A stretch of DNA of 11,684 nucleotides from an uncultured Rhizobiaceae group bacterium. Lineage in GTDB: Bacteria > Pseudomonadota > Alphaproteobacteria > Rhizobiales > Rhizobiaceae. The stretch is from positions 1 to 11,684 of the forward strand of contig CALDZZ010000176.1 of the NCBI GenBank assembly GCA_937944075.1, in the 5' to 3' direction. Each line of letters starts with the position of its first letter. Within the stretch, counting starts at the first letter, position 1. Below, piece after piece: positions 1 to 5,895 of the stretch. Made by a program: the position numbers and the translations under genes. The notes beneath the pieces are model-generated. The model was not told the DNA's origin and searched no databases. It worked only from the letters and a program-made list of their open reading frames with translations.

Positions 1-45
1 AGATACATGTGTTGATGTGTTCAATTCGCGATCATGCAAACCCAT
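1..45 (-). CDS. 5' end of an unidentified gene, cut by the window edge
   Basis: An ATG at 45 on the minus strand opens a frame that stays open for 15 codons to the window edge (MGLHDRELNTSTHVS). It is preceded by an AAGGAA Shine-Dalgarno sequence (complement of 53-58) with 7 bases to the ATG, a better ribosome site than the aminotransferase upstream has. The start lies about 100 bases downstream of the aminotransferase stop on the same strand, so it could be the next member of the same operon or have its own promoter. Fifteen residues are too few to assign a family, and I do not recognise it. The ribosome site is the main reason for calling it a gene. Confidence 0.5.
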   Translation of the reverse strand, partial: MGLHDRELNTSTHVS

Positions 46-52
46 GTTTAGG

Positions 53-58
53 TTCCTT
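53..58 (-). promoter_or_regulatory. Shine-Dalgarno site for the gene starting at 45
   Basis: The minus strand reads AAGGAA here, 7 bases ahead of ATG. This supports a real start for the truncated leftward gene. Confidence 0.5.
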
Positions 59-102
59 GTAAAAAAGATTCTACAATAGACTTATCTGAAACAGTACAAC
101 TA

Positions 103-120
103 AACTGGCACCAACTGGCA
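103..120. repeat. Two exact AACTGGCA repeats at 10-base spacing
   Basis: AACTGGCA occurs at 103-110 and again at 113-120, exactly one helical turn apart, in the short gap between the aminotransferase stop and the next leftward start. Tandem half-sites on one face of the helix fit a regulator-binding site. MocR-type regulators such as TauR are known to use direct repeats. The CTGG core resembles the CTGGACYTAA repeat I recall for Rhodobacter capsulatus TauR, but the match is only partial. Binding is inferred. Confidence 0.3.
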
Positions 121-149
121 AATAAATTGATACCAGACGCAGACCAGGA

Positions 150-1352
150 TTAAACGTCAGACAGTTGATCAACTTCATCACAGATAATTTCTGCTATCAA
201 AGCGCAATCATCCAGATTAAACGTCAAGGGTACCCGCATGTCACAAGTCCTGGACAGAACTTCACTCGTTTTTGGTAAGTCAGGCAAATCTTCAATATAA
301 TGCCAGCTATCATAACGGCTTGTGAAAGCCTTTGGCTCATCATCCCCAAACCATTTGATTTCAACGCCACGTTTTCCACAATTCGCAACCAGTGTCGGAA
401 TATCCTTTGGATCAAGACTTATTGGTTGAAACTGTATGGAAGAACCAACGTATTCCTCATGCTGCTTGCGTTCCGGCAAATGTATGTTTTTCGATTTCCT
501 CAACCCTGCTTCAAGTGTTTGATAACGTTCGTTCCAGCGTCTGCAATTTGTATCCAGATATGGCAATTGCCCTCGCAACATGGCAGCCCGCAAATTATCC
601 ATTCTGCCGGACATGTTTGGTGTCTCTAGCCTTACCTTTTGAAATACCTCTTCAGGTGGTGGCGTCCCGTGCCTTTGATAAAGCATATAGGATCCTGTCA
701 TCACGATGGCACGTGCGGCAACCTCATCATCATTGGTGGTTAAAAAACCACCCTCGCCCGAATTCATGTGTTTATATGTCTGATTGGAAAAACAGGCTGC
801 ACGACCAAAATTGCCAGAGCGAACGCCCTTCCATTTTGCACCCATGGTATGGGCGCAATCCTCAATCAGGGAAATATCATGCTCCTGGCAGATTTCCATG
901 ATGGCATCCATGTCCGCAATATGTCCACGCATGTGGCTCAACATCATGAATTTTGCTTTTGAGGATTTTGCCTTTTCTCGCAGATCATCAATATCAATAT
1001 GCCAATTATCCTTGATCTCGACAAATACCGGCCGTCCACCCGCAGCATGAATGGCGCCTGGCACAGGAGCAAGCGTATAGGCATTTGCCAAAATCTTGTC
1101 ACCATGTTTGAAACCACAACTGCGCAAGGCAATTTGCATCGCATAACCACCAGAGGTACAGGCAATGCAATATTTGGCTTCCTGGTATTTTGCATATTCC
1201 TGTTCAAGCAAGGCAGCCTCGGCAACCTCTCCTTCAAGCGTATTATAACGGTGAAGACGACCACCTTTCAGAATTTCAACGGCGCGTTCAATCACTTCAT
1301 CCGGCATGCCTTCTTGTTGCGTAAAGGGCTTTTCAAAATTCTGTATGCTCAT
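150..1352 (-). CDS. DegT/DnrJ/EryC1/StrS-family PLP aminotransferase
   Basis: This 400-residue protein has the fold-type I signatures of the DegT/DnrJ/EryC1/StrS (sugar aminotransferase-like) family. It has a phosphate-binding segment near CTSGGYAMQIAL (65-76), the cofactor-contacting aspartate in IEDCAH (D165), and the Schiff-base lysine in QTYKHMNSGEGG (K194), followed by the family's GEGG loop. Family members usually aminate keto-sugars with glutamate or glutamine as donor. Its place as last gene after a taurine-type importer, with xsc and pta divergent nearby and no Tpa or TauXY in the window, suggests that it deaminates taurine or a related aminosulfonate to sulfoacetaldehyde. That role is inference. 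The ATG at 1352 has no good Shine-Dalgarno sequence, and a strong terminator ends only 23 bases upstream, so expression may depend on readthrough or an internal promoter. The alternative is an unrelated amino-sugar enzyme. The family call is firm; the substrate is not. Confidence 0.88.
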   Translation of the reverse strand: MSIQNFEKPFTQQEGMPDEVIERAVEILKGGRLHRYNTLEGEVAEAALLEQEYAKYQEAKYCIACTSGGYAMQIALRSCGFKHGDKILANAYTLAPVPGAIHAAGGRPVFVEIKDNWHIDIDDLREKAKSSKAKFMMLSHMRGHIADMDAIMEICQEHDISLIEDCAHTMGAKWKGVRSGNFGRAACFSNQTYKHMNSGEGGFLTTNDDEVAARAIVMTGSYMLYQRHGTPPPEEVFQKVRLETPNMSGRMDNLRAAMLRGQLPYLDTNCRRWNERYQTLEAGLRKSKNIHLPERKQHEEYVGSSIQFQPISLDPKDIPTLVANCGKRGVEIKWFGDDEPKAFTSRYDSWHYIEDLPDLPKTSEVLSRTCDMRVPLTFNLDDCALIAEIICDEVDQLSDV

Positions 1353-1375
1353 TTTTAAATACTCATGATTTTAAC

Positions 1376-1408
1376 AAAAAAGCCGGGACAGTTACCTGAC
1401 CCGGCTTT
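1376..1408 (-). terminator. Intrinsic terminator after tauC
   Basis: On the minus strand a 9-bp perfect stem (1400-1408 with 1379-1387, CCCGGCTTT/AAAGCCGGG) is extended by three more pairs (CTG/CAG) past one A-A mismatch. Its 3' arm runs into six consecutive Ts (complement of 1376-1381). It lies 22 bases past the tauC stop and ends 23 bases before the aminotransferase start, so it should end or attenuate the tau transcript inside the gene group. Confidence 0.85.
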
Positions 1409-1430
1409 GAATTTGATTTTCAGGCCGGAA

Positions 1431-2774
1431 TTAGCCACGACCTTTCCACGGTATAAGTCGCTTTTCAATGATGCGCATCAGCACTTCAATTCCGAACCCG
1501 ATGATACCGATGATCACAATACCCACGATAACAATATCTGTAAGCTGGAACTTGGAAGCAGCAATAATCATTTTGCCCACCCCTTTTTCAGCAGCAACCA
1601 GTTCGGCGGCAACAACCGTGCCCCAACAAACACCCATGGCAACCCGTGCACCGGTAAAGATATCCGGCAGCGAATTGGGAATGATGACCTTGGTCAGCAA
1701 TTGTGTCTTGCTCGCACCCAGTGAATAGGCTGCATGAACTTTTGAAATATTGACGCCGGAAACACCCGAACGAGCAGCAATGGTCATAATCCAGAGCGCG
1801 GCCAGGAAGAGCAATGATATCTTGCCCTGTTCGCCAATACCAAACCAGATGATGATCAATGGAATAAGAGCCAATGGAGGAACCGGACGCATGAATTCCA
1901 CAATTGGATCAAACCAGCCACGAAGCCAGCCGTTCAAACCCATTGCATACCCTAGCGGGATGCCAAACAAACAACCAAGCGCAAAGCCAATCACAACGCG
2001 AGCCAGTGACCAAAAGACGTTTTCCCACAGGGATACGCCCTGATAGCCTTCACTGTTCAACTTGAGAAATGTATCCCAAACCTTTTCTGGTGGTGGCAAA
2101 AACAGAGGCTCCATGGTCATTCCACCTTTCGGTCGAATTGAGAAACTTCCGCGTTTTGTAAACAGGACCTCCGCACCTTCAACCTGAACTACTGAATCAG
2201 CTTGAATGGGCTGGCCGTTGATTTCAGTTATGGTGTAACCGTCATCCTTGCCGCCTTCATCATTGTTTTGGGCTTTCAGGATTTTTGAACGACGCTCAAG
2301 CATCATTACAACATCATCCTTGGCAAACCCTTCAGACGTTTCAGGCGCGACAAGCTTTTCAACCTCTGCACCCTGTTTGGAAACACGGAATGTAACTGTC
2401 GCCTTGTCAGTTTCACCGGCAGAATTCTTGGCAGTATATTCAAACTGCGCATCGCCATTGAATGGTCCTGGCAGACTGAATGGCAAGAGCTTCGATTCGG
2501 TTGCAAGTCCCCATAGGAAAAACAGTGTCAAAACACCCAGAACAGAAGCAAGACGATTGGCGACAACCGCACTTTCGTCACCAAATGTCACTGTTTTTAA
2601 TGCACCGTATCCCTTGGCTTCCTTGCCTCTCGAATAGAGATTGTAAATAAAGGAAAAAGCGGCACTAAAAACAAGATAAATGGCAAAGATCGCAGCAATG
2701 CCGATAATCATCCATAAAGAGGTTGTAATGGCAAAGCCAAATTCTGATAGAAAGTCTTCAGTTGTAAAAAACAT
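1431..2774 (-). CDS. tauC: Taurine-type ABC transporter permease with N-terminal extension and extracytoplasmic insert
   Basis: The C-terminal half (about 218-447) is a TauC/SsuC-type inner-membrane permease. It has the LFLPPP entry motif (224-229), about five membrane segments and the EAA loop that docks on the ATPase (SLGASKTQLLTKVIIPNSLP, 351-370). It would carry a sulfonate across the membrane with TauA and TauB. The protein is 447 residues, against about 275 in E. coli TauC. The surplus is an extra N-terminal membrane helix (about 16-46), a second helix (about 74-93) matching the usual first helix, then about 120 extracytoplasmic residues before LFLPPP. That insert has two beta-repeat patterns: FEYTAKNSAGETDKATVTF (111-129), and TITEINGQPIQADSVVQVEG (181-200) followed by a GSFSIRP strand. 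Both resemble repeats of VCBS, cadherin-like and RTX adhesin proteins. ATG at 2774 follows GGGGAAGAGAC, which abuts the tauB stop (11-base gap), so translation is probably coupled. The permease call is firm; the role of the insert is unknown. Confidence 0.9.
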   Translation of the reverse strand: MFFTTEDFLSEFGFAITTSLWMIIGIAAIFAIYLVFSAAFSFIYNLYSRGKEAKGYGALKTVTFGDESAVVANRLASVLGVLTLFFLWGLATESKLLPFSLPGPFNGDAQFEYTAKNSAGETDKATVTFRVSKQGAEVEKLVAPETSEGFAKDDVVMMLERRSKILKAQNNDEGGKDDGYTITEINGQPIQADSVVQVEGAEVLFTKRGSFSIRPKGGMTMEPLFLPPPEKVWDTFLKLNSEGYQGVSLWENVFWSLARVVIGFALGCLFGIPLGYAMGLNGWLRGWFDPIVEFMRPVPPLALIPLIIIWFGIGEQGKISLLFLAALWIMTIAARSGVSGVNISKVHAAYSLGASKTQLLTKVIIPNSLPDIFTGARVAMGVCWGTVVAAELVAAEKGVGKMIIAASKFQLTDIVIVGIVIIGIIGFGIEVLMRIIEKRLIPWKGRG

Positions 2775-2785
2775 GTCTCTTCCCC

Positions 2786-3589
2786 TTAAGCGCTTTCAGT
2801 ACGGCCCATGATTTCCTCTTCCATGTCCCAGATCATGGAGAGGATTTCATCGCGCACTACGCCAAATTTCTTGTGTTTTTTCACTTCACGCAGATCAGCG
2901 CCAACGCCCATCTCTGCAAAGGGAAGATTATATTCCTTGTGGATTCGACCAGGACGTGGCGCCATCACAATCAAGCGCTCGCCAAGTAGAAGCGCCTCTT
3001 CAACCGAATGGGTAATCAAAATGATTGTCTTGCCGGTTTCTTTCCAAAGCTTGAGTACAAGACCCTGCATTTTCTCACGGGTTAGTGCGTCCAAGGCTCC
3101 CAACGGCTCATCCATCAAGATAACATCTGGTTCATTGGCAAGACAACGGGCCAGAGCCACACGTTGTTGCATGCCACCGGAAAGTTCATAAATCGCTTTT
3201 TCCTTGAAGTCCTGAAGACCGACAACTTCCAGAAGATGGTCAACAATTCCGTTCATTTCTGCTTTCGGCATGCCTTTCATGGAAGGACCGAAGGAAACAT
3301 TCTGGCGAACACTCATCCATTCAAACAGCGCGCCTTTTTGGAACACCATACCGCGTTCAGGGCTTGGTCCTGTAACCTTGTCCCCGTTGAGGGATAGATT
3401 GCCACCGGTTTGAGCCAGAAAGCCTGCACAAATGTTCAACAAGGTGGTCTTGCCACAACCTGAAGGTCCCAGGACAGAGACCAGCTCACCTTCCCTGATG
3501 TTCAGATTAATGTTTTTGAGTGCTTCGACTTTACCGCCATCTGGTAGTTCAAAGGTCATTGAAACGTCGTCTATTATGAGCCCGCTCAT
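2786..3589 (-). CDS. tauB: Taurine-type ABC transporter ATP-binding subunit
   Basis: This 267-residue cytoplasmic ATPase of the nitrate/sulfonate/taurine importer family has every expected motif: Walker A GPSGCGKTT (41-49), Q-loop Q84, signature LSGGMQQR (136-143), Walker B VILMDEP (156-162) and switch histidine H194 in THSVEE. It would power the TauA-TauC importer. A GGGAAGAGA ribosome site precedes the ATG, much like the one before tauC. The gene sits 103 bases after tauA, with a strong hairpin between them, and 11 bases before tauC. The C-terminus after about residue 225 is charged and helical, as in other TauB/SsuB proteins. Transport of taurine rather than another sulfonate is inferred from the neighbours. 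Confidence 0.93.
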   Translation of the reverse strand: MSGLIIDDVSMTFELPDGGKVEALKNINLNIREGELVSVLGPSGCGKTTLLNICAGFLAQTGGNLSLNGDKVTGPSPERGMVFQKGALFEWMSVRQNVSFGPSMKGMPKAEMNGIVDHLLEVVGLQDFKEKAIYELSGGMQQRVALARCLANEPDVILMDEPLGALDALTREKMQGLVLKLWKETGKTIILITHSVEEALLLGERLIVMAPRPGRIHKEYNLPFAEMGVGADLREVKKHKKFGVVRDEILSMIWDMEEEIMGRTESA

Positions 3590-3636
3590 GCCTATCTCTT
3601 CCCGTAATTTTTATTGTTGTTTTTATACTTTAAAGA

Positions 3637-3662
3637 ACACAGCCCCAGAGTTGGGGCTGTGT
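3637..3662 (-). terminator. Perfect 10-bp hairpin between tauA and tauB, probable attenuating terminator or mRNA stabiliser
   Basis: ACACAGCCCC (3637-3646) and GGGGCTGTGT (3653-3662) form a perfect 10-bp GC-rich stem with a 6-base loop. In the direction of transcription it is followed by TTCTTT, a short broken T tract, so termination is probably partial. It starts 30 bases past the tauA stop. Hairpins after a binding-protein gene commonly let the binding protein be made in excess over the membrane and ATPase subunits, and that is the likely role here. Confidence 0.65.
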
Positions 3663-3692
3663 CATTGCTATCAATTGAACAACGTCAATTGA

Positions 3693-4694
3693 TTACATTT
3701 TTGAAGCAGCTTCCAGGTAGCTTGCGTTTACAACTGCGTTGTAATCGCCAAGTGCTTTGATTTTGCCGCTTTCTTCAAGAGACTTTGCACTGCTTGCAAG
3801 ATAAGCAGCAACACCGCCACCCATCCACTCGTCAGACAGCTGCTCAGCAACAGTTGGGAACACGAATGTACCGATAACCGCTTTTGTGCCTTCAGCATCC
3901 ATGCCAGCTTCTTTAGAGATTGCTGCCATCATTGGGCCTGCGTCTTTTGCATATTTTGCGTTCATGTCAGCAGTAACTTTCAGGAACTTTGCAAGAAGAT
4001 CAGGGTTTTCTTCACCAAATGATGTCGGGATTGATGTTACGTCGAACACCTTGCCAACAACTGACTCTTTTTCCTTGCCTTCGATGATTGGGTTACCATG
4101 CTGCTTCATTGTGCGAAGCGAACCACCCCAACCACATGCCATGGCTAGGTCTGTGTTTGGCTGTGAGAATGCTGCAGCAGAATCTGATGGAGCCATGTCA
4201 ACGATTGTAAGGTCAGATTCGGCAATGCCGAAGTGCTTCATTTGAGCAAGGAAACCTGAATGAGCAGCAGTACCTAGTGGCACAGCAACTTTCTTGCCTT
4301 TAAGATCGGCAACGTTATCCTTTGTGATTTCAAGCTCTGAACGAACGACACAGTTGTCATTGTCTGAGTAGGAAACCGCAACATCAACAACCTGAAGGTC
4401 CTGACCAGCTGCAGTTGCAACTAGGAAAGGTGTTACACCTTGTGAGAATGAGATGTGCACATCGCCTGAAGCCATTGCTGCAGACATTGCAGTACCAGCA
4501 TCAAAAGATACCCAGTTTACTTTTACGCCAAGCTCTTTTTCGTAGATTTTGTTAGCTTGAGCGAACTGGTTTGGTGTTGGCCATTCAAGGTAGTAGCCTA
4601 CAGTGATTTCGTCTAGTGCGTTTGCTGGTGCAGTTGCCACAAACATCGCTGAAGATGCTGCAAGAGCTGCTACCATTGTTTTTAGAGTATTCAT
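3693..4694 (-). CDS. tauA: Taurine-type periplasmic substrate-binding protein
   Basis: This 333-residue protein begins with a clear Sec signal peptide (lysine at 5, hydrophobic run 7-22) with probable cleavage after APANA (residue 26). The mature part has the TauA/SsuA/NMT1-like layout: a first beta strand in DEITVGYYLEWPTPNQF, a serine/glycine segment GDVHISFSQGVTPF, and the hinge region LKGKKVAVP (131-139) followed by the ligand-loop GTAAHSGF. It would capture a sulfonate in the periplasm and deliver it to TauBC. The ATG at 4694 is preceded by a good GGGAG site. The gene lies 84 bases after the ureohydrolase and before tauB. Its codon use looks optimised, as in xsc, which fits high expression. 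The substrate could be taurine, taurocyamine or both, and the sequence does not decide. Confidence 0.9.
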   Translation of the reverse strand: MNTLKTMVAALAASSAMFVATAPANALDEITVGYYLEWPTPNQFAQANKIYEKELGVKVNWVSFDAGTAMSAAMASGDVHISFSQGVTPFLVATAAGQDLQVVDVAVSYSDNDNCVVRSELEITKDNVADLKGKKVAVPLGTAAHSGFLAQMKHFGIAESDLTIVDMAPSDSAAAFSQPNTDLAMACGWGGSLRTMKQHGNPIIEGKEKESVVGKVFDVTSIPTSFGEENPDLLAKFLKVTADMNAKYAKDAGPMMAAISKEAGMDAEGTKAVIGTFVFPTVAEQLSDEWMGGGVAAYLASSAKSLEESGKIKALGDYNAVVNASYLEAASKM

Positions 4695-4778
4695 ATTTCT
4701 CTCCCTAAGTTTACAGCGTAATTTTTAAAGCAAAAGCGGTATCGCTGCCCGACCACTTTCACAAACTTTATAGTCTAA
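4695..4778 (-). other. Gap between ureohydrolase and tauA
   Basis: These 84 bases are AT-rich and carry the GGGAG ribosome site of tauA. A 4-bp stem (AGCG/CGCT, 4735-4746) followed by a few Ts in the leftward direction is too weak to call a terminator. No promoter is clear, so tauA may share the ureohydrolase transcript or have its own start here. Confidence 0.4.
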
Positions 4779-5753
4779 TCACGACCTTTTTCTGGCATTG
4801 TGTGACTCGGCAAGAACACACAGTAGCTCAAAAAGAATGGAAGCGCCAACCCATGCTGTATTGCCCGACGCATCAAATGGTGGAGATACCTCTACCATGT
4901 CAGCGCCTATGACATTCACACCACTCAATGCCCGCACGTATTGCTGGGCAGTCCAGGTATCAACACCACCAATCTCTGGCGTACCGGTACCAGGCGCAAA
5001 TGCAGGATCGATAAAATCGATATCAAATGAAACATAGGTTTCCGTATCACCGACAATATCTCTGGCCTGCGCCATAACATCATCATACCCACGCTTCATA
5101 CATTCATCGATATCAATGATGGTAACACCACGTTCCCTGCCCCACTTGATATCTTCGCCATCATACATGGTGCCGCGAATGCCTATTTGCACAACCTTGG
5201 TCGGGTCAAGAATGCCTTCTTCAATGGCGCGTCTGAAAGGCGTGCCATGCGTGTACATTGTACCGTTGAAATAACCTTCAAACAAATCCGTATGCGCATC
5301 AAAATGGATCATGGATAATGCACGGCCGTCAGACAGCCCACGCAAGACAGGCAAGCTCGTCAAATGATCCCCGCCAACAGACAAAGGTACAATACTGTCT
5401 TTTTGAATTCTTTTGTAATAGGTGGTGACACGCTCAAGCGTATCTTCCAGCCCTGCAGGATTGGGTGAAACATCGCCAAGGTCTGCGCAGTTGCACAGTT
5501 CAAAAGGTTTTGTGCCGGTGGCAGGATGCATCGCACGTATCATGGTCGATAAATCACGAACCTGCCTTGGTCCATGCCTGGCACCGGGTCTGTTGGTTGT
5601 TCCGCCATCCCACGGAATACCAATCAATCCAATATCCGTTTTGCTGTAAAGATCACTGCCCTGCTCTACAAATGGCAACCGCATGAACGTTGGCACACCC
5701 GCAAAACGGGGCAAATCAAAACCGGACACAGGCTGAAAACTATTTTCGGACAA
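4779..5753 (-). CDS. Ureohydrolase (agmatinase/guanidino-acid amidinohydrolase family), candidate taurocyamine hydrolase
   Basis: The 324-residue protein has all binuclear manganese-site motifs of the arginase/agmatinase superfamily: GGDH (127-130), HFDAHTD (150-156) and SFDIDFIDP (242-250), then PGTGTPEIGG (254-263). The likely metal ligands are H130, D152, H154, D156, D244 and D246, and none is missing. Such enzymes hydrolyse a guanidino group to urea and an amine. RFAGVPTFMRLP near the N-terminus is typical of agmatinase and guanidinopropionase/guanidinobutyrase types. As first gene of a taurine-importer operon divergent from tauR-xsc, it most plausibly hydrolyses taurocyamine to taurine and urea (inference). 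Agmatine, guanidinobutyrate or guanidine remain alternatives. The start is taken as TTG at 5753 because GGAGG lies 7 bases upstream. The longer frame's TTG at 5768 lies ahead of that site and has no ribosome site of its own. TTG at 5756 is a near rival. Confidence 0.88.
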   Translation of the reverse strand: MSENSFQPVSGFDLPRFAGVPTFMRLPFVEQGSDLYSKTDIGLIGIPWDGGTTNRPGARHGPRQVRDLSTMIRAMHPATGTKPFELCNCADLGDVSPNPAGLEDTLERVTTYYKRIQKDSIVPLSVGGDHLTSLPVLRGLSDGRALSMIHFDAHTDLFEGYFNGTMYTHGTPFRRAIEEGILDPTKVVQIGIRGTMYDGEDIKWGRERGVTIIDIDECMKRGYDDVMAQARDIVGDTETYVSFDIDFIDPAFAPGTGTPEIGGVDTWTAQQYVRALSGVNVIGADMVEVSPPFDASGNTAWVGASILFELLCVLAESHNARKRS

Positions 5754-5895
5754 CAAAACCCCTCCCAAGGTATGTTATAACCTCAACGAATTGAACATTA
5801 TGTCGAAGAAAATTATTCCACAAGGCTAGAATCCTGACAAAAATTCAAATAGAACCAAAAGTCTCATTGTATGGAGCCAACAGGAATATCGACGT
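5754..5895. promoter_or_regulatory. Divergent control region between ureohydrolase and tauR
   Basis: About 140 bases separate the two opposite starts, and promoters for both directions should lie here. A possible rightward promoter is TTGAAC (5791-5796), a 16-base spacer and TTATTC (5813-5818), which is a weak match. TauR has an AGGAA site (5882-5886) 9 bases from its ATG. A short inverted repeat TCAA-CGAA-TTGA (5783-5794) is present. I see no copy of the CTGGACYTAA-like repeat here. Confidence 0.45.
5761..5765 (-). promoter_or_regulatory. Shine-Dalgarno site fixing the ureohydrolase start
   Basis: The minus strand reads GGAGG within a GGGAGGGG run, 7 bases before TTG at 5753. This favours an unusual TTG start and excludes the longer frame, which would translate through its own ribosome site. 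Confidence 0.65.

Noticed and set aside
392..901. A 169-codon plus-strand frame opposite the aminotransferase
   Set aside because: It lies wholly antisense to a gene with clear PLP motifs and shows no domain-like pattern.
4735..4746. Hairpin AGCG/CGCT before tauA as a terminator
   Set aside because: The stem has only four pairs and the following T tract is interrupted.
4779..5753. Plain agmatinase (speB) of polyamine synthesis
   Set aside because: The motifs alone allow it, but no polyamine gene is near and the operon is a sulfonate importer; a family-level call with a taurocyamine hypothesis fits better.
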